64,000 bases of DNA, taken from Lithospermum erythrorhizon. Lineage: Eukaryota; Streptophyta; Magnoliopsida; Boraginales; Boraginaceae. This document shows, in pieces, positions 47,071-58,749 of the stretch; the stretch's first letter is position 1; each line of letters opens with the position of its first letter. The position numbers and the translations under genes were made by a program. The notes beneath the pieces were generated by a model that was given only the letters and a program-made list of their open reading frames with translations, did no database searches and was not told where the DNA came from. The stretch covers positions 1 through 64,000 of the forward strand of contig JADFUC010000395.1 in assembly GCA_019722365.1 (NCBI GenBank), written 5' to 3'.

Positions 47071-47710
47071 TTTCCAACGGGTGTTTATACGATTCCCAAT
47101 CGACGTATCACTTACTAGATCGGGTGCATCGCCCCATACTTAAGACTTCTTTTCTTTCAACGGGTGTTTATACGATTCCCACTGAAACGCACTGGGGCTA
47201 TAAACATCCAACCCGATCATGCTTGTAGACTCAAGTTACTTAAACGGTGATTTTCAATTGATCGCATTGGGTCTGCTGACAAAAAGCGAGGTCACTATAC
47301 GCCCAAGATGAACTTTAGTGACGCCAAGAGTCACGATAGTCATGATCGCGACGGTATACCTACCTATGTGATCGGGGGTCAATGTACCGCCATCACCGAA
47401 CAGAAGTTTAGCGCCGTTTCACTGGGATCAGAAGTTACGTATTAATTCTATTATATAATTTCTAGAATTACTTATTACGACATGAATAACTAAAGAATAT
47501 TATTTTTACATAGTTTCAAGTATACTAATTAGCCCCTATGAATAATAACTCTAATATACCCGCCCACTTGAGAAATGCAATATGTATGGCACTTCATCCA
47601 TTCCGATGATACGTAACGAATCATGGAATGGCACAAATACATGGCAAACGACAAAGAGTACGATCATTACCAAGTCACATATATTTATAAGCTGATCACT
47701 AGCTACTGAT
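47071..47710. mobile_element. Copia-like leader DNA, right part
   Basis: Non-coding, lies between the chromovirus and the gypsy integrase piece. A 27-base phrase cca/tcaacgggtgtttatacgattccca occurs at about 47073 and again at about 47155. The segment is probably the continuation of 34791-36617, split by the chromovirus, because both resemble leader DNA. Direct continuity could not be shown. Confidence 0.35.
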
Positions 47711-47711
47711 T

Positions 47712-48600
47712 TTGACACATGGGGCGCTTGATTACGCTTTTATAATTGTTATAGATGTTGCTCAGAGCGAGGTCAATTCCTTGGCGGGAATCGATTCAGA
47801 GGGTCAATTCCTGAAGCCTCCCTTAAAGTATGAAGATGTCATGTCGCCCATCACTTCAAAGAATCGGGTGGTCGCCCCACTCAGGAACACCACAGCTGAT
47901 GCTATCGAAGAATTCTTATGGAAAAATATCATCACCGTGATACGCCATCCTAGTAAAGATCCTAAGGTCCCACAACGAGCCACACCGACGCCAGATAACC
48001 AAGTCGGGGAATGTAGCATCGGGTTTGCCCCAGCTTGCCACCCACAAGATACCAGCCAGCATGGCTTAATACATGACCATATTCGTGGGGATCAAGAAGA
48101 ACCTTCTCAAATCAGGATCCTAGTGGTACAAATATCTTTATCGGGTCATATGGTCCTACCGGACAACGCCTTCGAACTCTACGGGGAAAATCCCTTTCAA
48201 CCTAGTCTACTGCTGAATGTAAGGCGCTCCCATGCAGGTTTGCCTACTTAAAAGATCAAGGCCGTAGATCGATATAACGAAGAAAGAACGCGAGTTTTAC
48301 GGTAGAACTCCTTGACTCTCACCTGACGAGCTGGCATCGCCTTGTGCCACATGCAAGAACAAAAACAGATGATGTCCCGAGTTTTAACCGGGCGGTCGGC
48401 ATCAGCTCAAAGGTGAGACTTAGTCCTAAGGGTTTTGGAAGCTAGTCAGCCCAAGAACAGAAATAAACTCAACCCCAAATGGGAGGGCCCTTACCTGGGC
48501 CTCGAGGTCATGGGACCAAGAACCTAGAACTCGAGAGGAGCTCTCCGAGTAACCACGACCACATATTAAAAAGAACTACGTCTATGGTATCTTAGGATCT
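47712..48600 (+). pseudogene. Integrase piece of a Tat/Athila-type gypsy element
   Basis: The plus strand open frame (47712-48251) contains GQFLKPPLKYEDV, then VAPLRNTTADAIEEFLWKNI. The latter equals the family block W-V-E-A-E-P-L-x-x-I-T-A-x-x-I-E-x-F-x-W-x-N-I that follows the first catalytic Asp. The central VAVDYFTKWVE block has been lost to frameshift. Further down, NPKWEGPYLGLEVMGP (about 48468-48520) matches the K-L-x-P-x-W-E-G-P-Y integrase C-terminal block. It is the same family type as the minus-strand remnant at 19791-20427, so the window holds at least two copies. Confidence 0.7.
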
Positions 48601-48604
48601 TAAA

Positions 48605-48712
48605 TTTTTGTAGTAGGAGCATGGCACTCCTAAAAAATTTTTGTAACAGGAGCGTGGCACTCCTATAACTTTTGTAACAGGGGTGTGACACTCCCCGCTT
48701 TTTTGTAATCGG
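48605..48712. repeat. Tandem repeat of 32-bp units with hairpin cores
   Basis: Just over three units of tttttgtaacaggagcgtggcactcct type. Each has inverted arms: aggag...ctcct in the first two, gggg...cccc-like in the third. It sits between the integrase end and the polypurine tract. Confidence 0.8.
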
Positions 48713-48812
48713 CAACGAATGATTAATATATCTTCGAGTATCCCATATCAAGTTCAAATACCCTCCACTTGGAGAGGAAGTAGTTCTAGATTATGTTTGG
48801 AAAACTAACCCC

Positions 48813-48821
48813 AAAGGGGGA
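48813..48821 (+). other. Polypurine-tract candidate, Tat-type element
   Basis: aaaggggga, about 220 bp past the integrase end, followed by acaggtcggtcgaatagaccgatc, which forms a 6-bp stem hairpin. The position fits a plus-strand primer before the 3' LTR. Confidence 0.45.
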
Positions 48822-49700
48822 CAGGTCGGTCGAATAGACCGATCAATGCTCGTCACAATGTAATAAGTAGTTGTAGCAAATGGACAACCAATCCAAACAA
48901 TCCGAGTGGTTCCTAACCGCTTCCCCTCGGCCTCGTTTAAGTAGTTAAAACGAGCAAGTCATTTCAAAACTAAACTCGTGACGCGAGAATGGGCGGAGCC
49001 AACTGCACCTCGCTTATACCCTAGTATAATGAAAGAGCTAAAATATACATTTTGAAGCTAAAGCCTTGGTCGAGGAGCAGAACATGCTCAAACGACTACG
49101 AAGCATAAACAACAATTGGAAAGAGAATAGTAACGCTATCGCAGTGCGGGGTACTGTGGTACATGTAAACCCATACGCTAAATGTAGGACGTATAATACA
49201 CGAATAGAAATAAAATGGGAATAAAGGATGTGTTAAAATTTTGATAAGTGTCAAAATAGAGCATTTTCATTACTAAACAAAAAAATGTACAAAATAATGG
49301 CGCCCGTACTATAAGACAGGCCCAAGGATTTCTACCCTTTACTATCAGTCTATCACAAAAGCGCACCTATACAAAAATAACTAAGGCAAAATAAAAAGAT
49401 TTATAGTCCTGGCCTTTATCGGCGCCTAACCTCACCTCGTCGCCACGGGCTTCCTCTGCCCCCCGCCCTCTTCCTTCACGCCTCCCTTATTAGCGAGGAA
49501 GCGTCGCCGGGCGCTCCGGCTACAAAATCTTCTCCCAAATCGACCACTACTTTAAGCAGGTTGGGCGCCTAGAAATCTAGAGAAACATCTTCGTAAGCCG
49601 CATACGGTAGTAGCAAATATGTCCTTCGTAGTTCGAGGGTACTCATCCCAAATAAGTTCCATTTGGATTAGAATATTTATACCGAGTCCTCATCGTTACC
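48822..49700 (+). mobile_element. 3' region of the Tat-type element
   Basis: Non-coding on the plus strand. A GC-rich patch at 49410-49570 differs in base composition from both sides. Its minus strand gives short Gly/Arg/Asp-rich frames (for example VVVDLGEDFVAGAPGD). Some OTA-group elements carry an antisense reading frame between integrase and the 3' LTR, which is one possible explanation. LTR ends were not found. Confidence 0.3.
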
Positions 49701-50645
49701 GAACGCGGTGAAAGGGTATCCATCGTTGTAGCTAGTTGTTACTCAAGGAAATTCAAAGAAATGTGTAGCGTAGATAAATTTAAGGTTCATGAACAGATTT
49801 CAAAAAATGTAGGTATGTTTTATAATTTTAATAATTAAAATATATTGACCAAATGGGTTATTTAATACTTTACCCCATTTGTCCTATGTCAATTCAATCG
49901 TAATTTATATTAATAAAAAATTAAATTGATAGTAATCTATTCGCTTATGAAAGGAATACCAACTTAAGATCAAGTAAATGATCGTCAAAATTTATCGATA
50001 TATGATGGTTGCTCACTTTTATCCTCTCCCGTCATCATCTTATTAGCAGATCAAATGATGCGTTATAAATTGCAATATGAATTTACTATATCCATACCTC
50101 TAACAAGTCTCATATTTTTTCAAAATATTTAATGTTTGATACTCGAGCGAAGTAAAGATAAAAAACTTATATTTGGCTTTCGCAAGCAAATACATGGGCA
50201 TAAGTATTTAATTTGCCCTCGTAACTAACACTTTATATGTTAATATCGATAAGCATGACTTTCAGAGCATGAAAGATTTGCATTATGTATTTAATAATTA
50301 TCCTAATTGCTTACACGTATCAATGTATGGGATGGTTATTTTTCGTGAAGCATGCTAGAGCAAGATAGCTGAGAATAACAAAGTATTTACACATCAAAAA
50401 ATACGACACACGATATATGTAAAAACTTTTGGCCTTTTATTATTATACATGCTTAGATTTTTTGAGACTCGATATAAGGATTTTAAGACCATCGCTCAAA
50501 AAAATACGATATAAATCGTAGTCAAGTATATGTAGCTAAAAACTTCTCTGCGATTCGACGAAATTTTAGAAAACATTACTCCCTTTATACTTTCAGACCA
50601 AGCGGCTGAATTATGTTTCAACTTTCAATATCTCGACAAGATATA
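49701..50645. other. Intergenic, AT-rich, nothing recognised
   Basis: No coding signal, no repeat partner noticed in the window. Confidence 0.4.
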
Positions 50646-50888
50646 CTCTCTCCACTTCTACAAGATTGTTTATTTTTCGATTGATAGTTATTTTTTTCAG
50701 TTGATTTTCAATATTTTTGTTTATATCAGAGGAATATTTAACGAAAATATACAACGAAAAAATATTCAAACGTATTTTCATCGATATTTCATATAACATT
50801 ATACAACAAAACAAAAATATTTAAGGCCAAACTCGAAAGAAACTATCAAAATCAAAAGCTGAACAATTTTAATAACATGTAGGAGGAG
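50646..50888. mobile_element. Stowaway-type MITE, 243 bp
   Basis: Starts ctctctccacttctacaag and ends acatgtaggaggag, flanked by TA on both sides. Terminal inverted repeats of about 35 bp include acaagattgttta against the complement of tgaacaattttaataac. The interior shares gaaaatatacaacg and acaaaaatattta-ggcc phrases with 52103-52327. Confidence 0.85.
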
Positions 50889-52102
50889 TAATTAATTGTA
50901 AAATGATACAAATAACTCTTTAAAAGATTATTAAATACAGTATAAATTAAAAAAATAAAACCCCTGTCCAACCCCTGGTTTATTGAAAACCAGAAGAAAA
51001 TTTCACTCCTTTTGAGGGCAGATGGCTGTTGAATTAGATTGGTTCGGCATAATTTCACTCCCAAGAAGATGTGATTTCCTTCCGGTGTTCTGTTTATCTT
51101 TCGATACTCCCTCTTGTTTCATGGAGATCCCCGAACGATGTCATGATTCTCTTATCTCTAATTTGTAAACCAAATTTGTTTAACTCAAAATATGACTGCC
51201 AAACAACAACATTCTTCCCTGATGAGCTTCAATATATTAAATTGACAACAACTTAAATGAAGGAGAGAGGGGGGTTGTTAGCGATGAGTCCGTTGAGGAA
51301 GGAACATAAAGTAGGGGGTTGGGGCTTGTGGGAGGGGCAATTTTATTTTACTTCGTAATAATATTTATATTACTTTATAAAATGCATCATATCTTTAACG
51401 ATTTTTTATTATGTTTATTTTATTAAAAATATATGAAGTAATTCCTCCATTTCATAATAGAAGGCTTTTTAGCAATTGTTAATTTATTTAAATTATATTG
51501 TCCTAAAATTTTAGCGTGAAGAAATTAACGCTAAAACTTACTTTGCATGGCCAACTCAAATAATATCTTCTATCGGGTTTATTTGCATATTTAACCAAGA
51601 ATTTACACTAACTATTTACATTCTTAATATTATAATAATTTTCTTAATATATACGCGAGATTCTAAAAAAATCCTTCTATATAAAGGAAAGATAATTTAA
51701 TTTTTCGATCAAATTTCGATCATGTATAAACTTTTTTATAATCAGATATAAGAAAATCAAAATGAAAATAAGACAAGTAATTAAAAAATAAATGACAGTC
51801 AAATCAATATATGATGAAAGATTCTTTTATTCATTATGTGCAATAAAATGTCAAGTCCTCATTTATATAATCGTAACAAATACTCGATGCAAACTAAATG
51901 ATTGGCAATCAATCACCAATGCCTAATTGCTAGTTTGTCTCATCTCAATTTGAAAAAAATCGAGTGAAACTTCAATCATAACAACTTTTATTTTTTGTTT
52001 TAATAAATATGGAGTATAAAATGAAGTTATTCCAAAGGAGTAGATACTATTATTTTAATTAAATTTTTATTGCAAGACTAAATTATTATCTATTTCCTTA
52101 AA
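50889..52102. other. Intergenic; no gene supported
   Basis: A less AT-rich patch at 50990-51340 includes a short minus-strand frame beginning MKQEGVSKDKQNTGRKSH, which has no recognisable domain and no splice partners seen. A possible MITE start (ctccatttcataatagaag) lies near 51452 without a confirmed other end. The remainder is AT-rich. Confidence 0.35.
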
Positions 52103-52327
52103 CTCCCTCCGCTTAGCATCGGGTCTAATTTCGACTTTTTTAACTTCCTAGACAATAAATACTATTACGTTATATAATATTTGATGAAAATTATATCAAT
52201 GAAATAAATTTAAAATATATTTTTATCGATATATTTTTCATAAAAATATTATAAAACACAAACAAAAATATTTACTGGCCAAAGCTTCAACTACAAAAAG
52301 CCGAACAATCTTTTTTGTAAACTGGAG
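52103..52327. mobile_element. Stowaway-type MITE, diverged
   Basis: Starts ctccctccgcttagc and ends tttgtaaactggag. It shares interior phrases with the MITE at 50646-50888 (atttttatcgatat, acaaacaaaaatattta, ggccaaa), so both belong to one subfamily. TA duplications are degraded. Confidence 0.7.
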
Positions 52328-52611
52328 TGAAAGAGAAACATAATTAGAATTAAATAAATATACATGCATGCACCCAAAAAGAAACAATTATACAATGTTT
52401 ATTTGCATAAATTTATCATAATTTATAGGTTAATTGACCGTTGCCCTTTACTATCGCTAGCTTTCACTGTATCCTCAATTATACATTTTTTTACTTCGCC
52501 TGCATTATTTTCTTTTTATGCCATATTCCCTGCATCGTAAATCTAATTGGGCTTATCCCTAACACTAAACTAAAATATATGTGACACATTAAAAATATTT
52601 TACATAATTAA

Positions 52612-52830
52612 TATAAACCCACCACTTCGACACCTACCCCACCCTTATCCCCCTAAACTTTACTCCCTCAAATTTCAACAACCATCACTCCCCCTCCCCC
52701 GCCAGAAACCACCCTTTGGCCCTACCCCTTATCCCCCACCCCACAACCCCCCAACCCCCCACCTCATTGTGTCCCCCCCCCACCCCCCCCCAATTGCACC
52801 ACCATCCCCAACCTTCTGCATCACCCTCAA
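52612..52830. repeat. C-rich low-complexity tract
   Basis: Almost pure pyrimidine with long C runs (up to nine C near 52770-52790) on the plus strand, seven hundred or more bases upstream of the ankyrin gene. The minus strand is the G-rich strand. A minus-strand open frame crossing it is an artefact of low complexity. Confidence 0.85.
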
Positions 52831-53030
52831 TTCGCATCCCAAAATCAAACAGAAACCATATTCAAACAAACATACACTAGATTCAATCTCACAAAATAGT
52901 AATAAGCAAATATACAACAAAATTGTCAAAAATAGCTTAAAAGGTACCTGCCATATCAATAAAGAACAAAACTCGCAACACATATAATCAAGAATACCCA
53001 ATAAAAATACTCGATAATGGTGTTTTGTGG

Positions 53031-53280
53031 GGTGGCCGAAAGTGCACAAAAATCCTCAAATAAACTAGAGAATTGCTTATCATTTCTTGTTTGCTACTGT
53101 GGTGACCGAAAATCAATTTCGTGTAAACTAAAGAATTGTCAATCGATCATGAAAGTTAAAAAAAGAAGATAAGGACCACTATACTTGCAAGCAAACTGTA
53201 ATCAGAAATTGTAGAATCAGATACTTTAGTGAAAGAGAATTATATGACCACAAAAATCACCCTCGTAAACTAGAGAATTG
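53031..53280. repeat. Three degenerate direct repeats upstream of the ankyrin gene
   Basis: Copies at about 53031-53074, 53099-53138 and 53243-53280. Each holds a g-t-g-g/a-c-c-g/a-a-a-a phrase and ends taaact-agagaattg. They lie 500-750 bp upstream of the start codon. Confidence 0.65.
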
Positions 53281-53559
53281 TAAAATTAGAAGAGAGTTTA
53301 GAGTGGAGGCATGGGCAGAAAAGGAGATGCGAAAGCAAGAACGTATGGCGATTTCATTTTACTCATGTGAAAATATTTTAAATACGCCTATATACTTGGG
53401 CTTAAATTACATGTAGTAGCGGTAAAACAATATATACACACCAAAATAAATAATTTAGAGTAAGAAACGACTCTTTTATCTTTTAATTATAATCATTATA
53501 AGGCTGACAGGACCATGCTAGAAAAGAATAATAATAAAAAGGAAGGCATAGTTAAATAA

Positions 53560-53775
53560 CCTAATATACTCCGTTAGTGAAGTTGGGCTCTTGCACCTTC
53601 CTTGTTTATGTCGTTTAGTCCCATCCTTCCTTGGCACTAAACAAACTTTTCCATTTTTATGATTTGGCTTTCACTTCACTTTCTCCATTTCCACATTACA
53701 TTAAAAGTAGCTTTACCATCTTCATGAATCTCTAATATCTCTCATTCTCAAACTTCAGATTCCAAATACTCAATC
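53560..53775 (+). promoter_or_regulatory. Proximal promoter and CT-rich 5' leader of the ankyrin gene
   Basis: The stretch before the start codon turns CT-rich (ttcacttcactttctccatttccac, ctctaatatctctcattctc), a frequent feature of plant 5' leaders. No unambiguous TATA box was seen. Context of the start is atcATGG, with G at +4, a good plant start. Confidence 0.5.
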
Positions 53776-56700
53776 ATGGCTCAAGAAGGTATATCTTTAC
53801 ATATGCATATTTCTTGATGTAATCATTTATTAAAGATCAATGTTCTTTACTTTAATTTGATTTTTCTTTTGTTGGGTTTGTGTTTTAGTTTGTTAGTTTC
53901 TTGTTGGTTGTTTATTAGAGAAAAGGTGATAGATTGTGTTAGTTGGTTAGTTTGTTGTAACTTGTGTAGTTATTAGAGAAAAGGTGATAAATTGTGTAGC
54001 TGTGCTGAATTACTCAAAGAAATGATAATCTTGCTATTTTCAGCTTCATGCTGTTTCCATACATTCATCTTTGTGGTTGTAATAATCGATGAAAGATCAG
54101 ATTTTGTTCATTTAATTTGATCTTTTTGTTGGGTTTGTGTTTTAGTTGGTTAATTTTATTTTAAGTTGTTTAGATTATTAGAGAAGTGGTGATAACTTGT
54201 GTTGTGTTACTCAAACAAATGATAATTTTGTTATTTTTAAAGGCATGTTGTAGTGCTGACTGTTGAGATAGTTGATGCTTTGTTTAAAAAGAATGTTTCT
54301 TCTGTGTTGATTATGTTCAAGGATTTGAAGGAATGAAGATGCTAAATCAAAGTGATTATTCAGTTATTTTGATTATTGTCGTTGATAGTTGTATTTGTTA
54401 ATGATTTTCTTGCAGAGTTAAGATTAGGTCAGAAAGACTTGGATAAAAATGTGATTACTCGATCTAGTAGTTATAACCCTTTAGGTGAAATATCGCCTGC
54501 ACCTTCACCTTCCTCTGCGACGGCCCCAGCTTTGGTTTTGTCTAATTCGGGAAAGAGAATTGACCAAGCTGGAAAGAAAAAGTATGTCAAGCAGGTTACC
54601 GGTCGCCATAATGACACTGAGTTGCATTTGGCTGCCCAGAAAGGTGATCTTACTGCAGTTAGGCAAATTCTTGATGATATTGATTCACAAATGGTGGGGA
54701 CTCTCAGTGGAGAAGATCTCAATAAAGAGGTGGCAGAGATTCGTGCATCAGTGGTGAATGAGATCAATGAGTTGGGTGAAACGGCGTTGTATACCGCAGC
54801 TGACAAAGGGCACCTTGATGTGGTGAAAGAGTTACTAAAGTATTCCAACAAGGACACGTTGATAAAGAAGAATCGCTCTGGGTTCGATCCACTTCATATA
54901 GCTGCAACTCATGGACACCATGGTGACGATTCAATCTCTGATCAATTTGTTTTTTTGTTTACCCTTTTACATCTCGTAGTTTACTCACTGAAGACACTGC
55001 TTCGTAGTTTACTCACTGCAAAAAACGTCCCATATTGAACATTTCCTTCTCTTGTTTAGAATTTTGGGGTTCCACACCTGTCATCTATAGTTGAATGAAT
55101 GATCGTCAGTTAAACCGATTAATGCTGAGTTACAGTCCAAGCTTGTTTACACAAGATGCAGAATAACAATCTAATTAGAAATGTCATATAAGGAGCTAGT
55201 CAACTACCTATATGAAAACATGTTTTGTATGAATCCTATTTCATAGTAAGATATTTTTTGTTGCCCAACTCATAGAGAGTTCTCCGACAAAGTCACTTGG
55301 TTCTCTCTGCACAGGAAATACAGCTTTTTGGCCTCTTCTTTACCACACATTCTAATGTCTATTCAAAATATTTCATCACTTTGACCGGATTCTTTTCTGC
55401 AACTCATTGCAGCCATTGTTCAGGTGCTTTTAGGCCATGACCCAGACCTTAGTAAAACTATTGGGCCATCAAATTCAACACCTCTTATATCTGCTGCTAC
55501 AAGAGGCCATACATCTGTTGTTAAAGAACTACTATCCAAGGATGGTAGTTTACTAGAAATTTCTAGATCCAATGGGAAAAATGCATTGCATTTAGCTGCC
55601 AGACAGGGGCATGTTGACATTGTCAAAGCCTTGCTTGACAAAGATCCACAATTGGCAAGAAGGATTGACAAGAAAGGTCAAACAGCACTACATATGGCTG
55701 TAAAAGGAGTTAACTGCGAGGTGGTGAAGTTGCTCCTTGAAGCTGATCCAGCAATTGTTATGTTGCCAGACAAGAAATGCAACACAGCTTTACACATTGC
55801 CACCAGGAAAAAGCGTGCACAGGTACATTTTACTAGCTTATGTTCAATGGTAGTGTGGTCAAATTACTCTTACTAGTGTGTTAGGGTTCATCTCCAACTT
55901 CATTGAGTTAAAATAATACATTTCATATTTCTTTGTTTCATGATCTTTGAATTTGGAAGTGTGTCAAATGTCTTTTGAGCTGGCAAACTTGTTTTAAGAC
56001 TCTCATGAACACAAATTTGCATCATATCTGGAGTCTGCTTCCGAGTTGAATCAAGAGTGAAGTGCAAACACTATCTACCACTTCACAATAGATAAGAAGC
56101 ATAGGTAGTGTAGTGAGCCATTTTGATTTATTCCATTTTATTCAAGAGCCATAGAACGTAAAATCTTTGACTCCATAGTATTGTGTTTCTCGCATGCATG
56201 GAGACTCAAAGGAGCTAGAAGATTGATTGCTAGTAGAGTTGGTGGACAACAAGGGCTGTTGAAGATAAGGGGAGTTATGGAAGAACTAGGTTCCTAATCC
56301 AAGTCGGATTACCTCAAACTCTAGTCTATATATACTCTTGTATCATCCCATTGTTACATACTTTTCTTTAGCATATTAATCAAACAATACACGAGAGTTA
56401 GCTTAGTTGATTAGAAGGTGAGCTCAAGAGTTGTAAACATCAATTCAATTCATCAATATAGCTATTCTTTAGTGGCGTAGGCGAGACCGAAACCACAACC
56501 AAATTCCTTGTTTCTTTACTTATTTGCTCAAGGATAATTAGTTATCTTTATTATTTAATAGTTTGAATCCGTAGTTCATATTCTTAGGTTTGTTTGATTG
56601 TCGATTGGAGTTGAAATTTCATCATTAAACTTAACACATAGGACATGGAAACTCATCATATCTTTCATAAATCTCCCTTTTTAATTGATATTCTTTTCAT

Positions 56701-58148
56701 ACAAAAGGCCAAAGTGAAGCCTCCATGAACTTATAATTAGTTTATCGCAGCTAGGTTGATCAATTTTGCGGTCCTCGATTATATTTCTTAAACATTCTTG
56801 TAAAATTTTCAAATACTATCAGGAGCCTTTCATAGTAAAACATCATGAAATTAATAATCATTATTACTCCCTTCATCCCATGAAGATTGTCCACTTTCAC
56901 ACTTTTTTCATTTCCCATAACTTATGTCATTTGATCATCTTTTGAATGTATTTTTTGATCCAGATCCACTTTAACTAGTTATCTCTTAATTTTTTTTAAA
57001 AGTAAAAAATAGACAATATTTATGTGATGGAGGGAGTATCAATTTATTGTTGTTATGTTTTCTCCAGGTCCTGTAAGGTGTCACTTTCTTAAGATTTGAG
57101 TCACTATCGGAAACCAACTTGCTAAGCGACGTGTTTTGTATGTTTACTCGATCACTTGACTAAAATTTTGGCCTTTTCACCTTGACTTAGTTCATTTGCT
57201 TACTTCTTTCTTTGTCCTTGTACATACATTGTGAATTTAGCAAATGCCATCAGGAAACCACTTTCCAAAGACAAACACAATATGGCCTGACCAATTCCCA
57301 TTGCAAACTTTTGCTCGCAGATTGTGAAAGAGCTGATACACCTGCCTGATATCAATGTCAATGCACTCAACCGAGATCACAAAACAGCTGTTGACATAGC
57401 TGAAGATCTTCCCCTCTCAGAAGAATCCTCAGATATCAAGGAATATCTTTACCGTAGTGGTGGTGTTAGAGCAAATGAGTTGAACCAGCCTCGAGATGAA
57501 TTGAGGAAAACTGTGACCCAGATCAAGAAAGATGTCCACACTCAGCTTGAGCAAACCAAGAGGACAAACAAAAATGTCAGCGGTATAGCAAAGGAGCTTA
57601 GGAAGCTTCATAGGGAAGGGATCAACAATGCCACGAACTCTGTTACTGTGGTGGCTGTCCTCTTTGCTACTGTAGCATTTGCTGCCATTTTTACTGTGCC
57701 TGGAGGGGATGAAAATAGTGGGATGGCAGTGGTTGTGAATCGCGCCTCATTCAAAATTTTCTTTATTTTTAATGCTATTGCACTTTTTACGTCCCTTGCT
57801 GTTGTGGTAGTTCAGATTACATTGGTCAGAGGTGAGACGAAAGCTGAGAGGCGAGTAGTGGAGGTGATAAACAAGCTGATGTGGTTGGCATCTGTCTGTA
57901 CTTCAGTCGCATTTATGGCATCCTCTTATATAGTTGTAGGCCGCAAGTATGAATGGGCTGCAATCTTGGTGACAGGTGTTGGAGGGGTGATAATGGGTGG
58001 TGTTCTTGGTACCATGACATACTATGTAGTTAAGTCTAAGAGTAAACGAGCGATGAGGAAGAAGCTAAAGCAATCAAGGAGTGGCTCAAATTCATGGCAT
58101 CAGTCTGATTATTCTAATTCGGATGTTGATCGAATTTATGCCCTTTGA
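53776..58148 (+). CDS. ITN1-like: Ankyrin-repeat membrane protein with PGG domain (ITN1-like)
   Basis: Exons 53776-53788, 54416-54922, 55413-55822, 57321-58148, with GT-AG introns in phase; 585 residues against about 590 for Arabidopsis ITN1. Residues 1-67 are a polar N-terminus. From about 69 to 345 ankyrin repeats follow, with T-x-L-H-L-A-A-x-x-G-H signatures such as DTELHLAAQKGD, NALHLAARQGHVDIVKALL and NTALHIATRKKR. The PGG domain begins near 415 (NSVTVVAVLFATVAFAAIFT then VPGG at 436-439). Four hydrophobic segments lie at about 417-435, 455-475, 497-515 and 523-545. The tail is basic (KSKSKRAMRKKLKQ), then SNSDVDRIYAL. In Arabidopsis ITN1 acts at the plasma membrane in salt/ABA-linked ROS signalling; transfer of that role is by homology. 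Intron 3 carries a MITE and an LTR-like piece. The 3' end is partly duplicated just downstream. Confidence 0.93.
56230..56490 (+). repeat. LTR-like segment in intron 3 of the ankyrin gene
   Basis: Reads like a Copia LTR on the plus strand: gttatggaagaactaggttc, ctagtctatatatactcttg (TATA-like) and gtatcatcccattgttac. It ends in a tract with cacgagagtta and catcaattcaattcatcaat. No internal region or partner is seen, so it would be a solo LTR. Boundaries are unknown. Confidence 0.45.
56867..57036. mobile_element. Stowaway MITE in intron 3 of the ankyrin gene
   Basis: 170 bp, start ctcccttcatcccatgaag, end tatgtgatggagggag, with TA on both sides. The terminal inverted repeats include gattgtccactttcac against the complement of aaaaatagacaatattt. 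It is completely inside intron 3 (55823-57320). Confidence 0.9.
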
Positions 58149-58285
58149 TTCAAGACTAGAGATCTTGACAGAGGAAGAAGCTATATCAATCAAGAAGTGG
58201 ATCCAATTCATGGTATCAATCTCAATATTCTAACTCAGATATTGACCAAATCTATTCCTTGGATTCAAGACGGGAGATCTTGATG
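58055..58285 (+). repeat. Partial tandem duplication of the ankyrin gene 3' end, unit 115-116 bp
   Basis: The first copy (58055-58170) contains the last codons and stop. The second copy (58171-58285) follows directly. It translates as QSRSGSNSWYQSQYSNSD then IDQIYSLDSRREIL, against QSRSGSNSWHQSDYSNSD then VDRIYAL in the gene. The second copy has lost the stop at the matching place (TCC TTG GAT replaces GCC CTT TGA by a one-base shift) but lies in the 3' untranslated region. Identity is about 80 percent by eye. Confidence 0.85.
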
Positions 58286-58642
58286 ATTTGGTCTCTATTG
58301 GTCATGCTTCTCATCATGAGTGTATTACGAGGGTGACTGTAAATTGGTAATCCTAATACTTTTGAAGATTCTTGATATCCGTAAACAAATCACTAGGTCA
58401 CGAAAAAGGTGTAATTGGGTTTGAAGTATGGAAACCCAAAGACAAGATTAATTTGGGTTTACCTTGTTTAGCTGTAGTAACAAATAATCCAGACATCATC
58501 GTACTACTGCCTAATTTGATTCCTTTCATGTTCATCTTCATAAGCTAGCTCCTTATAATTGCTTGCTAAAATGCTATGTAGTTTTAGATTTTTGGGTATC
58601 TGTTGGCTAAACAAGAAACAACATTTGATTATATTCACAAAC
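58286..58642. other. 3' flank of the ankyrin gene
   Basis: Likely 3' untranslated and flanking DNA. No exact AATAAA signal was placed. No gene. Confidence 0.4.
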
Positions 58643-58661
58643 AAATATTTTGGTTAAATGG

Positions 58662-58749
58662 AGAACATCGAATGGTCTAGTGGTTAGGAGGACTTCCAGT
58701 TCGATTCTCATTGTAAGGGGACGGTGGGTGGGTTTTTTAAAGAAAAAAA
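58662..58749 (+). mobile_element. Short tRNA-derived SINE with perfect target-site duplications
   Basis: 88 bp. A box A-like tggtctagtggttagg (58673-58688) and box B-like agttcgattct (58699-58709) form an RNA polymerase III split promoter. It ends in an A-rich tail. The 19-base sequence aaatattttggttaaatgg occurs exactly before (58643-58661) and after (58750-58768). Box motifs, tail and long perfect duplications are diagnostic of SINE insertion by LINE machinery. The perfect duplications suggest a young insertion. Confidence 0.85.

Noticed and set aside
51071..51256. 61-codon plus-strand frame in a less AT-rich patch
   Set aside because: No domain, no splice context and no counterpart; composition alone is not enough.
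52729..53049. 106-codon minus-strand frame with hydrophobic segments
   Set aside because: Its end is coded by the low-complexity C-rich tract and nothing matches a known family; adjacent direct repeats extend through it.
54471..54857. 128-codon frame opposite the ankyrin gene
   Set aside because: Antisense shadow of exon 2, with no domain.
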